Both the position numbers and the translations under genes were made by a program. DNA of 64,000 nucleotides from Eupeodes corollae (taxonomy: Eukaryota > Arthropoda > Insecta > Diptera > Syrphidae): the NCBI RefSeq assembly GCF_945859685.1, contig NC_079147.1, positions 105,011,525-105,075,524 on the forward strand, read 5' to 3'. Below are positions 1-9,138 of the stretch, in pieces; within the stretch, counting starts at the first letter, position 1; each line of letters starts with the position of its first letter. Below the pieces are notes generated by a model. That model made no database searches. It saw only the letters and a program-made list of their open reading frames with translations, and had not been told where the DNA came from.

Positions 1-890
1 TGGAGCCTAGAGTTCTATTAATACATGCTCTGTAGAGTTTCTAAGGACCTTTTGTTAAAAAAAATTATATATATTATTAAAAATTGTGTTTTATAATGTT
101 AAAAAAAAACTTGTGTTGAGGATTTAGCTTAAGAAAATGAATTAAAAAAAGAAATGTTAAGTGGTATGTATATATTTTTAACCAAGGGATACTCTAGTTT
201 TTATGTACCTACCAAATAAAAAAACGCAAAATATAAATAAAAAACAAAAACATAAAAAAGTCAAAAAGCATAATACTTTTTATTATTTCCATCAATATAA
301 AAACATTGCATCAACATAATTCCACACTCATCATATAAAACAAATTAAACATTTTATAGGAAAAGCAACCCATATTCACCACGATCAAAGAATCCGATAA
401 GTAAGCTGTACAGGGAACCAAATGTTAATTTTGACAATTGAGTAGGGTTCATACCATCGTTATGATCAAGGGCGGATCTAGACTTTTCATCAAGGGTTGG
501 TCACACACTTAGATGAGTTTTTCTCACCGCTTAAAGACGTCTTTAATGTTTTGTAAAGGATGCTAACAAAATTTAATAATTGCTAAAACGCCAACTTAAG
601 TTATCAAATTATTTAGAACACTGCTGTATAGCAAGGTGTGGTCTTACTATTTAATTTGGATGACTTATATGAAAGCATTCCAAGATTCCAACAGTTTTCT
701 AAATATGTCATATTTAAGAGCTAAAATACAATAGCTTAGAGGGTTTATATTCATATTTATTAATTCATAATTCACATTAAGATTACAACCTTATTATTTG
801 TGAAAGCTTTATAAAATATGTTAGAGCGTTCGAGAATTTTAAATTTAGTAGATACTAAAAATACAATTTTAAAACTATAGTTTACAATAT
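1..890. other. AT-rich non-coding sequence
   Basis: I see no coding or RNA gene here. The stretch is AT-rich with short A and T runs. The last ~50 bases before 891 probably belong to the 3' untranslated end of the minus-strand LINE fragment that follows, but I found no clear tail or target-site duplication marking its end. Confidence 0.5.
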
Positions 891-1785
891 TTAATTTTCA
901 TCATTGGTCAGATGCGTTAAAAGACGATTTTTGAATGCGTTTGTGTTCATTATTCTTCTAATTGTAATAGGTAGTGAGTTCCATAATTGAGTGGCATGGA
1001 CAAAAAATGTTCGTTCAGATTGCAGGCAAGCAAATCTTGGCTGGATCAGTACGACAGTTCTTAGCGAATTTGAAAAAGTTAATCGGTTGTGCAAATAATC
1101 AGGTTGACGAGACTGTAAAATACTGTGCAGCTGAATGAGAGTTCTAAATTTTATAAGGTTATCAAAAGTCAGACCCATTATTTGTTTAGAATAACTTTAA
1201 ATATGGTCGTAATATCTCATGTTGAAGATGTATCTGGCAAAGTTGTTGTATATAACATTAAGTTTTCGCCTTGTATTTGAGTCAACGCTACACCACACTT
1301 CACATCCATACAGTAAAATAGGTAATAGAAGAGATCTTACAAGCAACATCTTACTACTGACAGGAACAAACCTTTGGGATGTCCACAGTAGACGCAGAGC
1401 ACTATATAACTTGCCAATTGTAGTAGCTGCATGGTGATTCCATGTTAAAGTCTCGTTAAAAATAATACCTAGATTCCTAGCAGACGTTACAAATTCGATA
1501 ACTGAGCCACCCAGCAGAACCGGTGGGAAGTTTGACTTATCAAGGGCGCGCTTGTAAATACACAAAGTTTTAGATTTTCTTGGATTAAGGGTGAGGTTAT
1601 GCTTGAGAGCCCACTGTTGTATAACTACTAGATCCTCATTAACATAGTTAATAGCTTTTCTTATGCTATCTACAGGAGTGTCCAAGTATAATTGGACGTC
1701 ATCAGCAAACATATGAACTTTACAAGATTTAACCAGTCGAGGAAGCTCATTAACGTAAAGTGAAAATAATAGAGGTCCAAGGTGC
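891..1785 (-). pseudogene. 5'-truncated LINE reverse transcriptase, copy A
   Basis: This is the 3' half of a non-LTR retrotransposon ORF2, read on the minus strand. Going 5' to 3' it shows LGPLLFSLYVNELP, the catalytic box FADDVQLY, the thumb region and a C-terminal tail with FVHATQLWNSLPITIRR, which is typical of CR1-like LINE ends. A break near 1180-1200 separates the RT part (to 1197) from the tail (891-1178). The RT starts abruptly at LGPLLF near 1785, where the residues before it (normally a GVPQGS-type motif) are replaced by unrelated sequence. This is the usual 5' truncation of a dead LINE insertion. The clade is a guess; the call as LINE RT is firm. Confidence 0.85.
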
Positions 1786-2096
1786 ATTTCGCGCAGAAAT
1801 TGAGGAAATTGTTTTGAAACGTTGCTTTTTTCCAAAAACAAAACACACTTTTCTTGTTTTCATTTCTATTAATGCAAAGAACGCTGCAAAAATATAAAAA
1901 TCCAGAAAAAAAGAGAGAGGATCTGATATGTAAAATGTCGGGCTTTTTTTGATGTAGTTTTTCCAAATCAATTTCCGGGAGTCTCTTATTACTCTCGTTA
2001 TAAGTCTGCTTACTTTTATTTTGATCTTATAAAGGCGTCAACAAAACTTAAAAATTGTAGAGACAAAAAGGTTTGATTCTTGAATTCAAAAAAGTA
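1338..2096. repeat. Left copy of a ~760-bp duplicated segment
   Basis: From the TA at 1338-1339 to the TA at 2095-2096 this segment recurs at 3030-3266 plus 16440 to about 16956, in the same orientation, with a few percent difference (substitutions such as acaggaac/actggaac and small indels near 1905 and 1985). It covers LINE copy A and ~310 bp of flanking DNA. The mariner-like element at 2097-3029 lies exactly between the two copies. The flank 1786-2096 has no coding content that I can see. Confidence 0.85.
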
Positions 2097-3029
2097 AAGG
2101 GTGATTTTTTAAGAGCTTGGGAACTTTTTTTTTTTTTAAAACGCATAAAATTTGCAAAATCTCATCGATTCTTTATTTGAAACGTTAGATTGGTCCATGA
2201 CATTTACTTTTTGAAGATAATATCATTTAAATGTTGACCGCGGCTGCGTCTTAGGTGGTCCATTCGGAAAGTCCAATTTTGGGTAACTTTTTCGAGCATT
2301 TCGGCCGGAATAGCCCGAATTTCTTCGGAAATGTTGTCTTCCAAAGCTCGAATAGTTGCTGGCTTATTTGTGTAGACTTTAGACTTGACGTAGCCCCACA
2401 AAAAATAGGCTAAAGGCGTCAAATCGCATGATCTTGGTGGCCAACTTACCGGTCCATTCCTTGAGATGAATTGTTCTCCGAAGTTTTCCCTCAAAATGGC
2501 CATAGAATCGAGAGCTGTGTGGCATGTAGCGCCATCTTGTTGAAACCACATGTCAACCAAGTTCAGTTCTTCCATTTTTGGCAACAAAATGTTTGTTAGC
2601 ATTGAACGATAGCGATCGCCATTCACCGTAACGTTGCGTCCAACAGCATCTTTGAAAAAATACGGTCCAATGATTCCACCAGCGTACAAACCACACCAAA
2701 CAGTGCATTTTTCGGGATGCATGGGCAGTTCTTGAACGGCTTCTGGTTGCTCTTCACTCCAAATGCGGCAATTTTGCTTATTTACGGAGCCATTCAACCA
2801 GAAATGAGCCTCATCGCTGAATAAAATTTGTCGATAAACACATTTCGAACCGAACACTGATTTTGGTAATAAAATTCAATAATTTGCAAGCGTTGCTCGT
2901 TAGTAAGTCTATTCATGATGAAATGTCAAAGCTACTGAGCATCTTTCTCTTTGACACCATGTCTGAAATCCCACGTGATCTGTCAAATACTAATGCATGA
3001 AAATCCTAACCTCAAAAAAATCACCCTTT
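2097..3029 (-). mobile_element. Mariner-like DNA transposon, internally deleted
   Basis: The element is bounded by TA (2095-2096 and 3030-3031) and begins and ends with an inverted repeat AAGGGTGATTTTTT (2097 onward; its complement ends at 3029). It is 933 bp, shorter than a full mariner of about 1.3 kb. It encodes a broken transposase on the minus strand. The flanks do not come from one empty site: the left flank matches sequence near 16950 and the right flank matches 1338 onward. Confidence 0.88.
2204..2916 (-). pseudogene. Mariner-like transposase, deleted
   Basis: The minus-strand ATG at 2916 begins MNRLTNEQRLQIIEFYYQNQ, an N-terminal helix-turn-helix start. After about 25 codons the frame breaks and sequence jumps to the catalytic domain, so most of the DNA-binding region and linker is missing. 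The catalytic part (2857-2204, 217 codons, uninterrupted) shows FSDEAHFWLNG, WFQQDGATCHTA and PPRSCDLTPLAYFLWG. The three acidic residues are Asp, Asp, Asp, with 36 residues between the second and third. This fits the Tc1/mariner superfamily, but not the canonical DD34D spacing. It is not expected to be active because of the deletion. Confidence 0.85.
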
Positions 3030-3266
3030 ACAAGCAACATCTTACTACTGACTGGAACAAACCTTTGGGATGTCCACAGTAGACGCAGATCACTATATAA
3101 CTTGCCAATTGTAGTAGCTGCATGGTGATTCCATGTTAAAGTCTCGTTAAAAATAATACCTAGATTCCTAGCAGACGTTACAAATTCGATAACTGAGCCA
3201 CCCAGCAGAACTGGTGGGAAGCTTGACTTATCAAGGGCGCCCTTGTAAATACACAAAGTTTTAGAT
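3030..3266 (-). pseudogene. LINE fragment, copy B, first part
   Basis: Minus-strand LINE RT coding sequence (SKTLCIYKGALDK... to ...VPVSSKMLLV), ~98% like copy A at 1340-1575. It stops at the LTR retrotransposon and resumes at 16440. The right-hand TA of the mariner-like element lies at 3030-3031. Confidence 0.85.
3263..3266. repeat. 4-bp target-site duplication AGAT (left)
   Basis: AGAT precedes the LTR start TGTAGG, and AGAT follows the right LTR end at 16436-16439. The unoccupied sequence is seen in copy A near 1571-1575 (gttttAGATtttcttgg). A 4-bp duplication is usual for Ty3/gypsy elements. Confidence 0.9.
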
Positions 3267-3422
3267 TGTAGGAAACTGCACCGCAATATATATATATATA
3301 CAAAAAAAAATCTTAAAACAATTAATACCCAATTGAATAACTTGGCAACCCTACCCATAAGAAAAAAAAAGTAACTAACATAATAATACCTTAATATAAT
3401 AATCTCTAATAATATTTAAAAT

Positions 3423-3748
<326 letters not shown>

Positions 3749-4113
3749 ACACATAACAAAATAATGAACTTTATAGCCCAGACTATAATAATAGATAGCA
3801 AATATAATAACGCAATGATAATATTGCACACCTAAACTCATTATATAACTAAGTCTATTTTTTGTCTCTATACCAAACCTCCGTTTAACTGAGAAAATAC
3901 ATTATGAATACGATACATATTAGCTAGTACATAACTCAGTCTAACTGTTAGAATTGATGTTAGAATTGATGGCATGATTTATATACCACGACCTCGAACT
4001 GTAGGAATTGACCGCTACGTAGGTGGGATGATTATCCCGCAAGAGTGAGAGTGAAGAAAATTAGAACCTGCAGTTACTATAATTAGTTAAGAGTTAGACA
4101 GTTGATCTTGAAA

Positions 4114-4119
4114 TATAAA
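4114..4119 (+). promoter_or_regulatory. Candidate TATA box of the LTR
   Basis: TATAAA in cttgaaaTATAAAGCAGTGCGG, about 850 bp into the LTR and upstream of a locally GC-richer stretch (4120-4150). The same motif is in the right LTR near 13930. The start site is not identifiable by eye; this is a motif match only. Confidence 0.4.
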
Positions 4120-4372
4120 GCAGTGCGGTTCGGTCTCTGGGTGATCCTTTTCTTATAAGAGGATTACGTGATTCTTGTTAATAATAAAAGTAGAACAAAA
4201 AAAAAAAGAAATAAAGACAAACTAGTGAACAAGTTTTAAAGAACAAAAAAAAAAAAGAGAAAATAAAATTGGTTTTAGTTTTAGTACCCAACCTAGTGAA
4301 TAATATATAAATACCTACCCGAAACGAAAATTAAGTATAGAAAAAATAAAAGTACAAAATTATAAACCAGTG

Positions 4373-5025
4373 TACTTACCTGCGAAAAAAATTTAATACT
4401 TACATACCTGCTGAAAAAATATGAATACTTCCCTGTTGAAAAAATTGATACTTACCTGCCTAAAGAAAATTTAAAGTAAAAAAAAATATATATAGAAAAA
4501 AAAAACCCAGTGATATTCCCCTGCCGAAAGAAAAATTAAACCCTTGTACTTACCTGCTAAAAAAATTAATAAAAAAACATAGAAAAAACCCAGTGTACTT
4601 ACCTGCTAAAAAAATTAATAAAAAACATAAAAAAAAACCCAGTGTACTTACCTGTAAAAAAATTAATACTTACCTGCTGAAAAATTGAATACTTACCTGT
4701 TAAAAAAATTATTACTTACCTGCCTAAAGAAAATTTAAATAAAAAAAAAAAAATATAGAAAAAAAAACCCCAGTGATATTCCCCTGCCGAAAGAAAAATT
4801 AAACCCTTTTACCTACCTGCTGAAAAATTAATAAAAAAATATAGAAAAATTAAACCAGTGTACTTACCGGCTGAAAATTTAATTACAAATATAAAAAGAA
4901 ACCAGTGATACTTACCTGCTGAAAACCATTTAAAATAAATAAAAGGATACTTACCTACAAAAAAAAGATAATCGGAAATTACCAATTAGGAAATAACAAC
5001 CAATACCTACCTACCTACTTACCTG
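4373..5025. repeat. Array of U1-like TACTTACCTG motifs (left LTR)
   Basis: Ten exact copies of TACTTACCTG start at 4373, 4449, 4547, 4596, 4645, 4667, 4690, 4713, 4909 and 5016. Four of them (4449, 4667, 4690, 4909) extend to ATACTTACCTG. At least seven near-copies are interspersed. They sit inside an irregular tandem repeat whose units also carry CAGTG, CTGAAAAA and AATTAATAAAAAA. On the minus strand each reads CAGGTAAGTA, the ideal 5' splice site. Confidence 0.9.
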
Positions 5026-6180
5026 TGATCATCGTACTCCCCTGGAGGATCATCAACCGGAACAACCCCGTGAAATTTCTCCCTTGTGATACTCACCTCC
5101 CTACCTTTCGATTTTCTGCGTACCTCCCCCCCCTTTTTCCTAATTGTATTATGTATCTTGCTTGTCCGACGTGGTGTATATGTGTAAATTATAGAATTTG
5201 TATATATAATAATTAATCAAACAAAAAAATAATTTAATCTGAAAATAAAATTAGAAAAAAATATGTATAGCTAATAACTGTACTTACCTTACCTGAAAGA
5301 ATTTTAAAATTAATCGAAAAAAAAAAAGAATTTAATAATAGAGTAAACAAAAAAAAAAGGTGTCATCAAAACATGTTAAAATATTTCTTTGCTTTTGTTG
5401 AATTAGTTTCTTTCCCAGTGAAAAATAAAAGGAGGAAACCAAGGTGGTGCACTACATTGGCGGCAAAGAATCCAAGTAAGTCAATTTAGTATATATGTAT
5501 ATTATCAGAATATTTTAAATTTTTTTGTTGGAACACTTACATACATATATAGAAATATAAATAGTAGATAAATACAAAAAGTAAATCTCATTTGAATAAC
5601 AACATTTAAAAAGAGATGCTTGAGAGAAAAAAAAAAACAAATTTCAATTTGATACACCAACGATGACAAAATATTAAAAGTTTTTAAAATTCTTTCATGG
5701 TTGCCAACGATTATTTGAATATTTCAAGTTTTTTTAGGAAAGTTAATAAAAATAGAATAAAATCAAAAGACTTTTAATATAGAATACATCACATGGTTGC
5801 CAACTGACAAAAATAAATATTATTAATATTTTTTTTTAAAGTTAATAGTTTTTTTTTATTGCTTTCCATCGACATTTAAATATCTAGTTTAACATTATAA
5901 TTTTTTTTTTTTGAATTTCATTGTTATTTTTTTCGCCCATAATAAAAAAATTAAGTATCTTAAATTGATCTTCCCTCTTTTTATCGTCCATTGAGCGGTA
6001 TGGATTGAGTGATATCGTGTTATGTCCTTGGGAAGTGGAATTCTTTTTTTTTATTTGCTTTTTTTTCCCATTTAGGATAGCATGAAGCACTAAACCCGAA
6101 GTCAGAGGTGGAGTGACACGTTGAAGGATGACGATGGTGAAGATTAGAATCTGGTAAGCTGGAAACTCTATCCGGTTAGG

Positions 6181-6212
6181 GGCTACTGCATAATACGGAG
6201 GAAGCAGTAGCC
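6181..6212 (+). other. Perfect 9-bp hairpin in LTR 3' region
   Basis: GGCTACTGC (6181-6189) and GCAGTAGCC (6204-6212) pair perfectly around a 14-nt loop. A second pairing, CGGTAGC with GCTACCG, lies ~200 nt downstream. The hairpin is repeated at about 15997-16028. In the genomic RNA this would lie shortly before the primer site; a structural role is inferred. Confidence 0.6.
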
Positions 6213-6621
6213 AAGGTATGGTGTCCTAGGTCACATAGGGTGGGATAAAACCTCCAAAAAGGGGTTATTAACAACTTTAACCCTCCCCCTATCTGAATCA
6301 CACACCCCTGGTTCCCACATTGAAGAATTCGGGCTCAACGATTTTTTTTATTGTTGAACCTCCGATACTACGTTCATACTCTCTCCGGCATGAAGTTGCG
6401 TAACAACGGTTCAGTGTTACGGTAGCAAGAACCCCGACCACCGACGAGCTAGATCGTGCTAAAGCAAGCATGCCAAGCTACCGTAGCCTGAACACCCTCT
6501 CCTTCCTGCTGCCCGGATCAGCCTCTTGCATCTGTAGGCCTGGGGTTGTAACGGTGGTATAGGACGGAGAGGTCGGATTCTCTTGGGAATCCAACCGATT
6601 TCACCAGCGGTTCGTTACAGA

Positions 6622-6639
6622 TGGCGCCCAACGTGGGGC
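6622..6639 (+). other. Primer binding site, tRNA-Lys
   Basis: TGGCGCCCAACGTGGGGC begins two bases after the LTR end. It is complementary over 18 nt to the 3' end, including CCA, of insect tRNA-Lys(CTT) as I know it. It fixes the LTR boundary and the direction of the element. Confidence 0.93.
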
Positions 6640-7585
6640 CCGAATTCTTCAAAAATTTTAACACCTTATGGGAAGTTTGGTTTGGAGATCATAAGCGATG
6701 ACTATGCTGCAGATACATGTTGTATTTCGGACTTGTGTTTGTTTAGTGTTAGACTTTTTTTTCAATCCAAGATTTTTTTTTCTTCTCTTTGTGGATTTTT
6801 AATTTGTTTTTGCGGACGTCCGCTTAATGGGTTTACCCACCCGCATTAAGGCTGTAGCGTTCCGTGATAGTGAATTAAAACAGAATACCTGTTTTCAGTA
6901 TACATTAAAGCCTTAGATTGGAGGTATATTTCATTCTGCTACAGTTGTTTAATTTCATGTTGTAAACAGTTAATTATTTTAAAAAGAACTATCTGCACAG
7001 TGTTTCAGATGCTTGACTGTCAGCTTGGCAGATAAGCTAGTTGAACATAGCAAGCGCAGCCTGTCGTAGCGTAACAAATCAAGTCTGGGATACAATGTTG
7101 TGGATGTAGTATGGTTGAGCTTTCCGAATCAAACTTTTGTGATTCTATAGGGGGTTCTAGAACTGGTCTTCATACGTCGTCAGTATTTGCCTCTCAGTAA
7201 GTCACTTCACCTCGACTATATGAAATATTTGGATTATCTTTTTTAAAATTTTATTTCTCTCTGGCAAACAATTTTTTTCTTCTATTGATATTTTTTGGTT
7301 TTAGTTTATAAACAAATTTTATTTTAATTATATACATATATAACAAAGAAATATTTTTGAATTTTAATTTGAATTTTTACTTATTTGGTTTAGGCTTCTT
7401 TAAAGATATTTCTCTTTTTATTTCTCTACGTTTTGGATTCCATTCTTTCATATAATTTTAAAATCTTTCTTTTAAATACCTAACGGTTAACGTCTGTTTT
7501 AACTTTTTCTTTTTTCTTCGCCTATCTTCAATTGAGTTGCATTTTTTTTATTCTTCATTTAACTTTTAATTTCAACCCATTGAAC
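6640..7585 (+). other. 5' leader of the LTR element
   Basis: This stretch lies between the primer site and the first plausible gag ATG (7586). No convincing coding region is present. It is T-rich from 7230 to 7560. It presumably holds packaging and dimerisation signals, but none can be named from the sequence. Confidence 0.5.
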
Positions 7586-7849
7586 ATGCCAAGTCGTATA
7601 ACTCGAGGAAGAGGTAAGGGTATAATGAAAAGCCGAGATTTACGTTCGCGGCTCCTCACAGATTCCTTTGCGGATCTTGCTCCTCCTATTGGACCACCAA
7701 TTCCACATCCACGATCTTCACTGGATGGAGCTAAAAACAACGAAGGGGCTGTGGGCGGATGTCTTTCACCGGACGGAGCTAAGAGTAACGAAGGAGCTGT
7801 GGGCGGAGACTCTCAGAATAGAATACTCCTAGAAATCGCGATTCCTTAA
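7586..7849 (+). CDS. gag: Gag N-terminal segment (separate frame)
   Basis: It starts at ATG 7586 (MPSRITRGRGKG), a basic Arg/Lys/Gly-rich start followed by a Pro-rich stretch and a duplicated block, DGAKNNEGAVGG then DGAKSNEGAVGG. It ends at a stop at 7847-7849. The main Gag frame opens at 7822, in the next frame, and continues to 9138. The two overlap by ~28 bases. The simplest reading is a single-base indel near 7815-7825 that splits one gag gene in this copy. A deliberate frameshift cannot be excluded. I chose ATG 7586 because the in-frame sequence upstream is low-complexity hydrophobic. Confidence 0.6.
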   Translation: MPSRITRGRGKGIMKSRDLRSRLLTDSFADLAPPIGPPIPHPRSSLDGAKNNEGAVGGCLSPDGAKSNEGAVGGDSQNRILLEIAIP

Positions 7850-9138
7850 GAGGGAATGAAGAATACCTTACTGGCTACATACATGAGGTAGTCACAGCAG
7901 CTGTTGGAGCGAGTAGAGCTGAGGATTTGCGTTTCTTCGCTGGAGAGAGGGAACGGACGAGAGCGGCCCTCCGGGATGAAGTTGCCAACGTGATGCGTGA
8001 TACACTAGCGGCCCCAACGCCAGTTGTTCAACGGACGGCCCCGGAGAGGAGATCGAGCCTGCATGAAGCGTTTTTACGTGGCCGTACTACTACTACACGT
8101 GCCCGATCATCGCCAGTCCAATCACCACTAAGGAACGTAACTCCTTCGCGAACTCGATCACCTCCACGTCGTGGTGCTGCTGTTGATACCTCAAATGTTG
8201 AAGAATTTCTGCGACGGTTAAACGACCTGACTTTGAGTGATCCCGTCAATAACACTCAATCGGTCCCGCGTCCATCAAGCCATACAAGTAGGTACCAGAA
8301 CTTCCACAAATGGGGGCTGAAGTTCGACAACCGAGATAAATCCGTGGATGACTTCCTGTTCCAGCTGGACCATATCAGGGAAAGCCATAAGGCCTCGTGG
8401 GAAGAAGTCGTCATCAACTTCCACCATTTTGTCACAGACCGAGTAGCGGAATGGTATTGGACCTACTTGAAGGCGAATCCAAATGTGACCTGGCCAGTAT
8501 TGAAGAACGCTCTGATTGAGCAGTTCAGGAGTCTGGAGTCGGATTCGGAACTGTCGAGGAGGTTGTACGATAGACATCAGGGCCCGAACGAAACCTTTGA
8601 TGATTTTTACGCAGCAATCCAGAAGTTGAATGGAAGGTTGAGGATTCGAAAACCAGATGTTGAAATCATCGATATACTGAAAAACAACGTCCGAAGGCAG
8701 ATGGGATTGTTGCTTATCACTTTCGATACCAGCACCCTGGCGCAGATGGTCCATGTCTGTCGAAAGGTTGAAAAATACATCCTCGACCGTGAAGCCGCCG
8801 TACAAAAATCAAGATTTGGACCAACACCACCTCCTCGTAGAAGTGCTGTCTCCGAGCTTGTTGCTGAGAAAGGGGAGGGAGAGGAATTCGTGCCCGAGTT
8901 AGAGGCATTCCACCCAAAAAAAGAACGGGACACTCGCAACTTCACTTGTTGGAATTGCAAGGGTAAGGGTCATTCGTTTTTCGAATGCCCTGACCCTCAG
9001 AGGTCCCTGTTCTGTTTTAAGTGTGGCTGGGACAATATCACAACTCCGCAATGTCCTCGATGCTCGGGAAACGATCCGAAGAGCAGTTTAAAGCCCCGGG
9101 GGAATTGCTCTCTGGAGAAGAACCCGGAGGCACAATAA
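7822..9138 (+). CDS. gag: Gag polyprotein, main part
   Basis: Structural protein of the retrotransposon particle. The frame is open from 7822 with no ATG near its start, so it depends on the upstream segment or on a non-ATG start (TTG at 7927). It has an Arg/Ser/Pro-rich N-terminus, then a capsid-like Retrotrans_gag region (FLFQLDHIRESHKASWEEVV through ...TFDDFYAAIQKLNGRL), then a nucleocapsid. The nucleocapsid has a zinc knuckle CWNCKGKGHSFFEC (C-X2-C-X4-H-X4-C) followed by a second cysteine cluster, CFKCGWDNITTPQCPRC. The 3' end overlaps pol by 118 nt and contains the slippery heptamer at 9087. Gag is the main product; most translation should end at 9138. Confidence 0.88.
   Translation, partial: NTPRNRDSLRGNEEYLTGYIHEVVTAAVGASRAEDLRFFAGERERTRAALRDEVANVMRDTLAAPTPVVQRTAPERRSSLHEAFLRGRTTTTRARSSPVQSPLRNVTPSRTRSPPRRGAAVDTSNVEEFLRRLNDLTLSDPVNNTQSVPRPSSHTSRYQNFHKWGLKFDNRDKSVDDFLFQLDHIRESHKASWEEVVINFHHFVTDRVAEWYWTYLKANPNVTWPVLKNALIEQFRSLESDSELSRRLYDRHQGPNETFDDFYAAIQKLNGRLRIRKPDVEIIDILKNNVRRQMGLLLITFDTSTLAQMVHVCRKVEKYILDREAAVQKSRFGPTPPPRRSAVSELVAEKGEGEEFVPELEAFHPKKERDTRNFTCWNCKGKGHSFFECPDPQRSLFCFKCGWDNITTPQCPRCSGNDPKSSLKPRGNCSLEKNPEAQ

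Noticed and set aside
5025..5216. 63-codon open frame in the LTR (and at 14841-15032)
   Set aside because: Short, no domain, starts at the edge of the repeat array; its identity in both LTRs only reflects LTR identity.
6583..6849. 88-codon open frame over the LTR end and primer site
   Set aside because: It spans the LTR boundary and primer binding site in the leader and shows no protein features.
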